From the NCBI GenBank assembly GCA_035295665.1, contig DATGIQ010000052.1, positions 1-23,713 on the forward strand: a DNA stretch of 23,713 nt, read 5' to 3'. Of this stretch, positions 15,393 through 22,120 are shown in pieces. The notes under the pieces were generated by a model that saw only the letters and a program-made list of their open reading frames with translations, was not told the DNA's origin and ran no database searches. Each line of letters opens with the position of its first letter. Position 1 is the first letter of the stretch. The DNA is from DATGIQ01 sp035295665. GTDB lineage: Bacteria > Planctomycetota > Planctomycetia > Gemmatales > Gemmataceae. The translations under genes and the position numbers were made by a program.

Positions 15393-17933
15393 ATGCGTTC
15401 GCGAAACACCGTGACGACTCCCCAACGACCGCACCGCACACAATCCCTTTCGATCGAACTGCTGGAATCCCGGCAGATGTTGGATGCGAACAATCTTGCC
15501 TTTGTGTCCCAGGCCTACGTGAGCCTGCTGCATCGGCAAGCGGATCCAGGCGGATTGACGGCCTTTTCCGGCCTTCTGGATGGCGGAGCGGCGACGCGTA
15601 GGCAGGTCGCCCTTGGAATCCAGGGCAGTCCTGAGTTCCAGAGTAATGAAGTCCAAGTCCTTTATGGGACGTTCCTTGGACGGCAAGCGGACACGAGCGG
15701 GTTGACGACGTATGCCGGGCTCCTGGCAATGGGAAGCACCTCCGAACAGGTGGCGGCTATCCTTGCCGGCTCGAATGAATATTTCCAAACTCGAGGCGGG
15801 GGCACGAACAACGGCTTCCTGAGCGCCCTTTACCAAGATGCGCTACAAAGAATGATTGATCCCAGTGGTCAAGCCGCATTCACGCAGGTGCTGAATACCG
15901 GCACCAGCCGGATACAGGTCGCGCTGACCATATTGAGGAGCCAGGAATATCAACAGGATCTGGTCCAAGGCTTCTATCAGCAATTCTTACACCGCTCGGC
16001 CGATCCGGGAGGCTTGACGGCCTATGTGAGCGCCTTGCAGGGCGGCGCACCGGATGCACAGGTGGTGGCGGCCATTCTGGCCTCGGCAGAGTATACACCC
16101 CTGGCTCAGGCCGGCGATCCCCCGGCGCCAGATCCCAGCGAGAGCCTCTCCGCGACCGATGTGAAATCCATCCTGGACGCTGCATCCTCCGCATCGGCCA
16201 GCAATGATGCCATCATTGCTGTCGTGGACCGCGGCGGCCGCATCCTGGGTGTGCGCGTCGAGTCCGGGGTAGCGGCCAATATCCAGAACGATCCGGCAAT
16301 GCTGACATTTGCCGTCGACGGGGCCCTGGCCGAAGCCCGCACCGGGGCCTTCTTCGGAAACGACCAAGCTCCCTTGACTTCGCGCACCATCCAGTTCATC
16401 AGCCAATCGACCATCACCCAGCGTGAAGTGGAATCGAATCCCAATATCGCGGATCCCAACTCCTCGCTGCGTGGACCCGGATTCGTCGCACCGATTGGTC
16501 TGGGCGGACATTTTCCGCCGGGCGTCTCCTTCACGCCGCAAGTGGACCTGTTCAACATCGAGGGCACCAACCGGGACAGCATCGTCCATCCCGATGCGAG
16601 CGGCATCAAGACGGCGGCCGACTTGGTCACGAATGTCATGCCGAACCGCTTCAACGTACCCGATCAATTTGTGCCGGCCGACAAGAAAGCGGGATTGCAG
16701 GCCCCGGAATCCTATGGGTTTGTGAGCGGGATCCTTCCCACGGCCCAGGCCCGTGGGATCGGTACTTTGCCGGGCGGCATTCCAATTTACAACAAGGACG
16801 CCGCCGGAAACTTCCACGAAGTTGGCGGCATCGGCGTCTTCTTCCCAGGTACCACCGGGTTTGCCGATGAAGAGAATTCCTCCCTCAGCGTCAATTTCAA
16901 CCCCGCCAAGCGCGACCGATCGCTGGAAGCCGAGTACATGGCCTTCGCCGCGGTCGGAGGTCGGTTACCGACCAATCTGGGCACTCCGATCCGCCTGGAT
17001 TTGGTAGGCATCACGCTCGACACGATCGGTCCGGGCGGCACAAGAGGAATCGACACCCTCACCCATTTCGGAGCTACGCTCGGCACCCGGAACCCAGCCG
17101 GAGACAAGGATCTGCCCGTGGATCAACATGGAGACATTTACGTTTCCGGCATTCCGGTTCCCGACGGCTGGCTCGTGACACCGCACGACGGGACTGGCTT
17201 GACGGCCGCCGACGTAGTTCAGATCGTCAACCAGGGGATCGCCCAGTCCAACATCACCCGTGCGGCCATCCGCGTCGGGCCGGGCGGAGCCCCGGGCGGA
17301 GCGACGGCGCGAATGGTCTTTGCCGTGTCTGACCTGAACGGCAACCTGTTGGGTCTTTACCGGATGCCGGATGCAACGATCTTCTCCATCGATGTGGCGG
17401 TTGCCAAATCGCGCAACACGTCCTATTACGCCGATCCGAACCAGCTCCAGCCAACGGATCAGCTAGCAGGCGTTCCGGCCGGTACGGCCTTTTCCAACCG
17501 AACGTTCCGCTATCTGGCCGAGCCGCGTTTTCCCGAGGGAATCGATGGAGCGCCTCCGGGCCCGTTCTCGATCCTCAACGACGGCGGTGTCGATCCTGCG
17601 ACGGGGTTGAACTCCGGCGCTCCGCTGCCGGCGTCGGCTTTCCAGAGCGTCCTCGGATACGATGCGTTCCATCCGGGCACGAACTTCCACGATCCGATCA
17701 ATCTGCTGAACCAGAACGGGATTGTCTTCTTCCCCGGTGCGGTACCGTTGTACAAGGGTGCCCAGGTCGGTGGGTTCGGGGTGAGCGGCGACGGTGTCGA
17801 TCAAGACGATGTCGTGACGTTTGCCGGCAAACAAGGGTTCCAACCGCCGCCCACAATCTTGACCGCCGATGAGGTCATGGTCCGTGGCATTCGGTTGCCG
17901 TACCAAAAATTCGACCGCAATCCGGAAGGGTGA
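15393..17933 (+). CDS. Secreted DUF4214-repeat protein with two HbpS/GlcG-like (putative haem-binding) domains
   Basis: 846 residues from the ATG at 15393, which has GAAGGAG 9 nt upstream; a longer in-frame start at 15333 lacks this support. Residues 19-33 (LSIELLESRQMLDAN) are the planctomycete 'LExRxML' exported-protein motif. Four DUF4214 units follow at about 41-80, 90-130, 147-186 and 194-234. Each has the pattern YxxxLxRxADPGGLxAY, then QVAxxILxSxEY. Two domains at about 250-340 and 595-690 begin LSATDVKSILDAA and LTAADVVQIVNQG and contain AIIAVVDRGGRILGV and ARMVFAVSDLNGNLLGL. They resemble the HbpS/GlcG family, some members of which bind haem. It is divergent from the barrel/multihaem unit, so a link to haem or electron transfer is plausible but inferred. 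Confidence 0.85.
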   Translation: MRSRNTVTTPQRPHRTQSLSIELLESRQMLDANNLAFVSQAYVSLLHRQADPGGLTAFSGLLDGGAATRRQVALGIQGSPEFQSNEVQVLYGTFLGRQADTSGLTTYAGLLAMGSTSEQVAAILAGSNEYFQTRGGGTNNGFLSALYQDALQRMIDPSGQAAFTQVLNTGTSRIQVALTILRSQEYQQDLVQGFYQQFLHRSADPGGLTAYVSALQGGAPDAQVVAAILASAEYTPLAQAGDPPAPDPSESLSATDVKSILDAASSASASNDAIIAVVDRGGRILGVRVESGVAANIQNDPAMLTFAVDGALAEARTGAFFGNDQAPLTSRTIQFISQSTITQREVESNPNIADPNSSLRGPGFVAPIGLGGHFPPGVSFTPQVDLFNIEGTNRDSIVHPDASGIKTAADLVTNVMPNRFNVPDQFVPADKKAGLQAPESYGFVSGILPTAQARGIGTLPGGIPIYNKDAAGNFHEVGGIGVFFPGTTGFADEENSSLSVNFNPAKRDRSLEAEYMAFAAVGGRLPTNLGTPIRLDLVGITLDTIGPGGTRGIDTLTHFGATLGTRNPAGDKDLPVDQHGDIYVSGIPVPDGWLVTPHDGTGLTAADVVQIVNQGIAQSNITRAAIRVGPGGAPGGATARMVFAVSDLNGNLLGLYRMPDATIFSIDVAVAKSRNTSYYADPNQLQPTDQLAGVPAGTAFSNRTFRYLAEPRFPEGIDGAPPGPFSILNDGGVDPATGLNSGAPLPASAFQSVLGYDAFHPGTNFHDPINLLNQNGIVFFPGAVPLYKGAQVGGFGVSGDGVDQDDVVTFAGKQGFQPPPTILTADEVMVRGIRLPYQKFDRNPEG

Positions 17934-17966
17934 GATGCAGTTGCAAAGGGTTCGAACCTCGTTTTC

Positions 17967-18032
17967 TTGCTCTCGGCCTTTGCGCGAAACCACGTACGAG
18001 AAGCCTTTCGCGCAAAGGCGCCGAGAGTGCAA
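17967..18032. repeat. Long imperfect inverted repeat (REP/MITE-like hairpin)
   Basis: The left arm 17970-17989 and right arm 18006-18027 pair over 20 bp with one 2-nt bulge in the right arm and a 16-nt loop. TTG/CAA pairs at the base extend it to 17967-18032. Internal motifs are CCTTTGCGCGAAA and TTTCGCGCAAAGG. It lies between the DUF4214 stop (17933) and the next start (18065). It may act as a terminator or mRNA-stabilising element. Its form resembles dispersed GCAAAG-type repeats seen in several bacterial genomes; copy number cannot be tested here. Confidence 0.6.
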
Positions 18033-18064
18033 TGAGAGAGAAACAAGCCAGAAGAGGAGATCCC

Positions 18065-18460
18065 ATGGAAGGGCGTTGGTTTGCAATCCTGCTCGCCAGT
18101 GGGCTGGCGGCAATTGGCGGCGAAGGCAAGGCCTGCGCACAGCACACCCATTGCCGGGCGGGCTGCCCGCTGGAGGTGGCCTGCTATGCCCGTCCCTCCG
18201 AGACACCGCAGGACATCGGGTATTATGTGGGCGGCGGCAGCGCGGTCGGCGGCACGCATCGCTGTTGCGATGAAGGTACGTGGGGGTGGGACTATCACGG
18301 CTGCTTGCTGCCGCACCGTGTGATTTTGTACTGGAACCACTGGCGGTATCAAGGTGGCTCGGGCGCCTACTCCAGCGAAGGCCACCCCGTGCCCGACGTG
18401 GTGGGCTGTGCCGCGGCCGCGGTGCGCAAGCCCTTCGAGAAACACAGCGCATCGGAATAG
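18065..18460 (+). CDS. Small secreted Cys-rich protein, function unknown
   Basis: 131 residues. The ATG at 18065 has GAGGAG 5 nt upstream; reading further upstream in frame only enters the hairpin region. The N-terminus is a signal peptide (FAILLASGLAAIGG, cleavage near CAQ, about residue 25). The mature part has seven Cys, in HCRAGCPLEVAC, RCC, HGC and VGC, plus an aromatic-rich centre (DIGYYVGGGSA, GTWGWDYHGCLLP, YWNHWRYQGG). The spacing suggests disulphides or metal binding; there is no CXXCH. Similar short secreted proteins with a YYVGGG...GTWGWDY core are, from memory, frequent in planctomycetes without known function. It follows the DUF4214 gene by 131 bp on the same strand, separated by a strong hairpin. 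Confidence 0.75.
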   Translation: MEGRWFAILLASGLAAIGGEGKACAQHTHCRAGCPLEVACYARPSETPQDIGYYVGGGSAVGGTHRCCDEGTWGWDYHGCLLPHRVILYWNHWRYQGGSGAYSSEGHPVPDVVGCAAAAVRKPFEKHSASE

Positions 18461-18465
18461 CGCGG

Positions 18466-18511
18466 CCTGAGGACGCTCAGGGCAATCGCTTGGGGGCCCG
18501 CATTGGGCCCC
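18466..18511 (+). terminator. Tandem hairpins after the Cys-rich protein gene
   Basis: Five bases after the stop, CCTGAG (18466-18471) and CTCAGG (18476-18481) form a 6-bp stem with a 4-nt loop. A second stem follows: GGGGCCC (18493-18499) and GGGCCCC (18505-18511) with a 5-nt loop. T-rich stretches (GATTTTG, GGTTTTCC) start about 15 nt later. Together they make a likely, though not canonical, terminator. Confidence 0.5.
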
Positions 18512-18623
18512 ATTCGACGCGTCGAGATTTTGCGGGGTTTTCCCTTGCCTTTCGCGCGGTTTCCTCACACCATATCCTTCTCACCAAGAAATCACGCATT
18601 CCTTGCACCTGAGGAGGAGAATT

Positions 18624-19307
18624 ATGAAGCGGTTGTCGGTCCTTGCCAGCGCGGTTGCATTTCCCTTGATCGTCCTTGCTGCCGATGTGGAGGAGAAGGC
18701 CGGCCCCAACGATAATATGCCGCCGCCTGGTTTCACGGCGCTATTCAACGGCAAAGACCTGACTGGCTGGCAGGGTTTGGTCGAGTTGCCCCAGCGCTCC
18801 AAGCTGACCCCGGAACAGCTCGCCAAGAAACAGCTGCAGGCGAACGAGAAATACTTGCCGCACTGGACGGTCAAGAACGGCGTCCTGAACTACGACGGGA
18901 AAGGGCAGAGCCTGCAAACGGTCAAGGATTACGGTAATTTCGAGCTGTATGTCGATTGGAAAATCGGCAAGAAAGGGGACAGCGGGATTTACCTGCGCGG
19001 CAATCCGCAGGTTCAGATCTGGGACAACCCGGTGGGCTCTGGCGGGCTCTACAACAACAAGAACCATCCAAAGGATCCGCTCACCGTTGCCGACAAGCCG
19101 GTCGGCGAGTGGAACACCTTCCACATCCTCATGCGCGGGGACCGCGTGACCGTCCACCTAAATGGAAAACTGGTTGTGGACAACGTACCGCTGGAAAACT
19201 ACTGGGAACGCGGCAAACCGCTGCCGACCAAAGGGCCGATTGAATTGCAGCATCACGGCGACAAGCTGTGGTTCAAAAACATATATATCAAGGAATTGCC
19301 GGATTGA
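18624..19307 (+). CDS. Secreted DUF1080 (3-keto-disaccharide hydrolase-like) protein, copy 1
   Basis: 227 residues. The ATG at 18624 follows GAGGAGGAGA by a few bases. The signal peptide is residues 1-20 (LSVLASAVAFPLIVLAA). The body is a single DUF1080/PF06439 concanavalin-like domain: FTALFNGKDLTGWQG near the start, HWTVKNGVLNYDGKGQSL, DYGNFELYVDWKIG, GDSGIYLRGNPQVQIWD, WNTFHILMRGDRVTVHLNG, and GPIELQHHGDKLWFKN at the end. Members of this family hydrolyse 3-keto-glycosides or are uncharacterised glycan-active proteins, and are strongly expanded in planctomycetes. The substrate cannot be told from sequence. It converges on the S1-domain gene, with a hairpin between them. Confidence 0.9.
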   Translation: MKRLSVLASAVAFPLIVLAADVEEKAGPNDNMPPPGFTALFNGKDLTGWQGLVELPQRSKLTPEQLAKKQLQANEKYLPHWTVKNGVLNYDGKGQSLQTVKDYGNFELYVDWKIGKKGDSGIYLRGNPQVQIWDNPVGSGGLYNNKNHPKDPLTVADKPVGEWNTFHILMRGDRVTVHLNGKLVVDNVPLENYWERGKPLPTKGPIELQHHGDKLWFKNIYIKELPD

Positions 19308-19337
19308 AGGGGTTCCGGCTGCCCTTCCTGATTGGTA

Positions 19338-19371
19338 GCGATTCGCAGTAGCGGGCACTTCTGCGAATCGC
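19338..19371. terminator. Bidirectional terminator hairpin
   Basis: GCGATTCGCAG (19338-19348) and CTGCGAATCGC (19361-19371) form a perfect 11-bp stem with a 12-nt loop. It lies in the 83-bp gap between the convergent DUF1080 and S1-domain genes. No T-tract flanks it, but position and stem strength favour termination for both. Confidence 0.6.
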
Positions 19372-19390
19372 CGCCAAAGGATCGGGCCGA

Positions 19391-20695
19391 TTAATGATCG
19401 CCCAGTCCGCCGCGAAGCGGTGTCGTCCGCGGCCGCCGTGGCTTCACCTCGACTTCTTCCTCTTCCTCCGGTTCCTCCGCTTCCTTCGGCATCGCGGCCT
19501 TGAGCGACAGGGAGATTCGCCGTTGATTGCGGTCCACATCCAGCACCATGACCCGCACTTCCTGCCCCACTTGCACCACATCGGCGACGCGGCGTACCCG
19601 CTGGGGCGCTAGCTCGGAAATATGGACCAACCCTTCGACACCGGGCTCCAGCTCGACGAAGGCTCCGAAATCCATGAGGCGGGTCACTTTCCCCTTCACC
19701 GCCGTGTTCGTTGGATAATTGGCATCCACGGTGTCCCACGGGCTGGGCATCAGCTGGCGAAGGCCCAAGCTCACTTTCTGCTTTTCCCGGTCTACCTTGA
19801 GCACAATGACTTTGACCGCCTGGCCCGGCTGGACGATTTTGCTGGCGTCCTCGACCCGCGACCAGCTCATCTCACTGATGTGCAGCAGACCATCGACGCC
19901 CCCCAGGTCCACGAATGCACCAAAGTCCCGGACCGAACGAACTATGCCCTCGCGAATCTGCCCTTCGGCCAGCTCTTGCCAAAGTTTGGCCCGCGCTTCC
20001 TCCCGTTCCTTTTCGAGCAGATCGCGGCGGCTGACCACGAGGTTCCGTTCCTGAGGATTCACTTCTGTCACCATGCACCGCAAACGCTGATTGACAAACT
20101 GCTCGGTATCCTCCACGCGATACAGATCGATCTGGCTAATGGGCATGAACCCGCGGATTCCGTTGACGTTGACCTCCAGCCCGCCTTTGTTGGTGGCCGT
20201 GACGCGTGCTTCGACAATCATGCCGGCCGCGACACTCGACCAATCAGCGTGTACCGCCGCCCCTTTGCGCGACAACAGCAATAGGCCGTTCTGGGCATCG
20301 TAGCCTTCGATGTGAACTTCAACCTCGCTGCCGACCGCGGGGCTCCCTTCCGGAAAGTGTGCCAGCGAAAGAATCCCCTGGGTGCGGCCACCGGGCACAT
20401 CGAGAAAGACGTCGCTGCCGTGAACGGCGACCACGCGGGCCTTCTTCTGCCCCTGTTCAGGGCCGGCCGGCTGTTTGCGGTGCTGCTGGGCGGGTTCCCC
20501 GTACAGTTCCTTATCACTCAGGCCGCCCATCGCTTCTTGCAATTCCCGTTCAATCGCCGCGTCGAGATCCTTGAGGCGCGGACCGGGGCCGGAGATATCC
20601 TCCGGCTCCAGCGCGGGCGGTGGACCGAGCTTGGGTTGAGGGCGAGGAGTCGCCTGCTCTGCGGATGCGGTTTCCGGTTTATCGGTATCGCTCAT
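19391..20695 (-). CDS. S1-domain RNA-binding protein (ribosomal protein S1-like, four S1 domains)
   Basis: 434 residues from ATG at 20695; an upstream in-frame GTG (20725) would overlap the preceding gene and is less likely. A Pro-rich acidic leader (1-80) precedes four OB-fold S1 domains at about 84-144, 157-225, 245-313 and 330-399. The last two carry the classic signatures VRDFGAFVDLGGVDGLLHIS and MDFGAFVELEPGVEGLVHIS. The tail is acidic then basic. Bacterial S1 has four to six domains and helps mRNA bind the 30S subunit; shorter S1-like proteins act in translation or RNA turnover. The first domain is divergent. It starts 10 bp after the stop of the second DUF1080 gene, so the two are probably co-transcribed. 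A genome search would show whether this is the main S1 or a paralogue. Confidence 0.88.
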   Translation of the reverse strand: MSDTDKPETASAEQATPRPQPKLGPPPALEPEDISGPGPRLKDLDAAIERELQEAMGGLSDKELYGEPAQQHRKQPAGPEQGQKKARVVAVHGSDVFLDVPGGRTQGILSLAHFPEGSPAVGSEVEVHIEGYDAQNGLLLLSRKGAAVHADWSSVAAGMIVEARVTATNKGGLEVNVNGIRGFMPISQIDLYRVEDTEQFVNQRLRCMVTEVNPQERNLVVSRRDLLEKEREEARAKLWQELAEGQIREGIVRSVRDFGAFVDLGGVDGLLHISEMSWSRVEDASKIVQPGQAVKVIVLKVDREKQKVSLGLRQLMPSPWDTVDANYPTNTAVKGKVTRLMDFGAFVELEPGVEGLVHISELAPQRVRRVADVVQVGQEVRVMVLDVDRNQRRISLSLKAAMPKEAEEPEEEEEVEVKPRRPRTTPLRGGLGDH

Positions 20696-20705
20696 GATTG
20701 TTCTC

Positions 20706-21392
20706 TCATCGGACTGTCTGCCCATTGCCCGCCGGAGCTTTCAGCTCCCGGATGCGGACATTACGAAATTCAACCAGACCGCCGTGGCTCTGCAAGCAGA
20801 CGTAGCCCTTCAGCGGTTTGTCCTTGATTTGCGGGATCGCGCTCTGGTCGGCGTCCAGGACTTTTTGTCCATTGATCGTCACGCGGATCCGTGGACCAAG
20901 GCACTCAATGTCCACGGTGTTCCAGACGGGGGCGCGTTTGATCGGATTCGCCTTCGGGGCCACGTAGCGGTACAGCGACCCGGTACTATGGGCATCGGGT
21001 GGCTTACCCTCGTCATCCTGCACCTGGATCTCGTAGCTGTAGTACGACGGGCGGGTTTCCTTGTCCCTGCGGGGATCGTACGGAACGGTCCGGATGCCGA
21101 TGCCGGTATTGCTCTTCGGCGACAGCCGGCATTCGACATGCAACGCGAAATCGGCAAACTCCTGCTTCTGATAACGGAGGAACCCGAACGTCTTGCCCGC
21201 ACAGGTCAGCACTCCGTCGCGCACGAACCAATTCGGCGTGTTCTGGCCGGTCTTGTCCTTGTACGGCCTTTGTTCCACGACCCAGCCATCCAGGTCCTTG
21301 CCGTTAAATAATTCGCGAGTCTCATCAGCCCAGGCCGAGGCGGCGAGCGAACCCACCATCAATGCCGCGGTCATCCAGCGAAATGTGAGCAT
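20706..21392 (-). CDS. Secreted DUF1080 (3-keto-disaccharide hydrolase-like) protein, copy 2
   Basis: 228 residues. The signal peptide is residues 1-22 (MTAALMVGSLAASAWA). The single DUF1080 domain has ELFNGKDLDGWVVEQ, NWFVRDGVLTCAGK, FADFALHVECRLSP, NTGIGIRTVP, a SYEIQVQDDEG core, WNTVDIECLGPRIRVTINGQ, and GYVCLQSHGGLVEFRNVRI at the end. It is clearly divergent from copy 1, so the pair is not a recent tandem duplication. GAGG lies 8 nt before the ATG. Its stop is 10 bp from the S1-gene start and its start is 84 bp after the Dabb-domain gene, so a three-gene minus-strand unit is likely. The expected role is extracytoplasmic processing of oxidised sugars; the substrate is unknown. Confidence 0.9.
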   Translation of the reverse strand: MLTFRWMTAALMVGSLAASAWADETRELFNGKDLDGWVVEQRPYKDKTGQNTPNWFVRDGVLTCAGKTFGFLRYQKQEFADFALHVECRLSPKSNTGIGIRTVPYDPRRDKETRPSYYSYEIQVQDDEGKPPDAHSTGSLYRYVAPKANPIKRAPVWNTVDIECLGPRIRVTINGQKVLDADQSAIPQIKDKPLKGYVCLQSHGGLVEFRNVRIRELKAPAGNGQTVR

Positions 21393-21476
21393 GGTCTAGC
21401 CTCAATGCGAGCGTTTCGGAGCCTTCCCCTACGATCTTACCTAGAAGCGGCGGCATCGGGAATGGTGCGGTGCCGG

Positions 21477-21914
21477 TTACTTGGTCTGGTTCACAAAGTC
21501 GAACACAGAGAGCTTTTCGGCTTCGATATGGCTCATGTGCTTGTCCACGTACTTTTGGTGCTGGGGATGGTTGAGGTACGTTTCCAGTCCTTGTGCATCG
21601 TCGAAGAGCACCAGGAGCCCAACCTGGAAATCCTTCCTGGCAACGTTGGGCGTACTCTTCTCAGCCGGCCGGCCGACGCGCAGCTCCCGCACCGAGGGGA
21701 TCGGCCGCAGCAACTCGTGGGCATCGCGGATCAGCGCCGAAACCTCTCCCTCCGGAGCATCCTTCTTGACGTGGAAAATCACGGCATGCACATAGGGCGC
21801 GGCATTCGGCGCTGTTGTCTTGCCGACCTGGCCTATGGCGGAGCGTGAAAGGCCCATCCAGAGCACGATTCCCAACCCAATGAGCCCGGCCACGAACAGC
21901 GTCTGGCGAAGCAT
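21477..21914 (-). CDS. Membrane-anchored Dabb (stress-responsive alpha/beta barrel) domain protein
   Basis: 145 residues from ATG 21914, chosen because GGAGG lies about 7 nt upstream; an in-frame extension to 21959 lacks support. An N-terminal hydrophobic segment (FVAGLIGLGIVLWMGL) is a signal anchor or signal peptide. Residues about 45-140 match the Dabb fold: VHAVIFHVKKDAPEGEV, LRPIPSVRELRVGRPA, FQVGLLVLFDDAQGLETYL and HPQHQKYVDKHM. Dabb proteins are small dimeric ferredoxin-like proteins of mostly unknown function. In planctomycetes exported versions often sit near DUF1080 genes, as here. It heads the minus-strand unit and is divergent from the flippase-like gene. Confidence 0.85.
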   Translation of the reverse strand: MLRQTLFVAGLIGLGIVLWMGLSRSAIGQVGKTTAPNAAPYVHAVIFHVKKDAPEGEVSALIRDAHELLRPIPSVRELRVGRPAEKSTPNVARKDFQVGLLVLFDDAQGLETYLNHPQHQKYVDKHMSHIEAEKLSVFDFVNQTK

Positions 21915-21961
21915 ATTTGAACCTCCAAAGAAAACCACGGATTCCGTGCATGCAGCCAACC

Positions 21962-22039
21962 TGGAGTGCGGTGGTTCAACATCGCTTTGGATTTTTGGTT
22001 ATCCAAAGAGCCAACGCGTTGTCGAGCCACCACACTCCA
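21962..22039. repeat. 78-bp nested palindrome (REP/MITE-like)
   Basis: The outer arms TGGAGTGCGGTGGTTC (21962-21977) and GAGCCACCACACTCCA (22024-22039) are complementary at 14 of 16 positions. A perfect inner hairpin, CTTTGGAT (21985-21992) and ATCCAAAG (22001-22008), has an 8-nt loop. CAAC (21977-21980) and GTTG (22018-22021) can also pair. The compact nested form is typical of dispersed palindromic repeats. It lies in the divergent gap between the Dabb and flippase-like genes. Confidence 0.6.
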
Positions 22040-22056
22040 AACGCGGAGTTCCAGCC

Positions 22057-22111
22057 ATTGTACAGTCCGGTGAGCGCCCAGGCAGACGCTTTTCGGACTG
22101 TGGAGTACAAT
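22057..22111. repeat. Second palindrome, overlapping the flippase-like gene leader
   Basis: ATTGTACAGTCCG (22057-22069) pairs with CGGACTGT (22094-22101) plus ACAAT (22107-22111). The 5-nt GGAGT in the right arm is left as a bulge. AGCG/CGCT pairs add an inner stem. The right arm ends 9 nt before the ATG at 22121, and the bulge holds the only SD-like GGAG nearby. It may be a structured RBS or a REP element next to the gene. Confidence 0.5.
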
Positions 22112-22120
22112 GCACAGTCT

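Noticed and set aside
17463..18452. A 329-codon minus-strand open frame opposite the DUF4214 and Cys-rich genes
   Set aside because: It spans two convincing plus-strand genes and the hairpin between them, and is Arg/Pro-rich as expected of a shadow.
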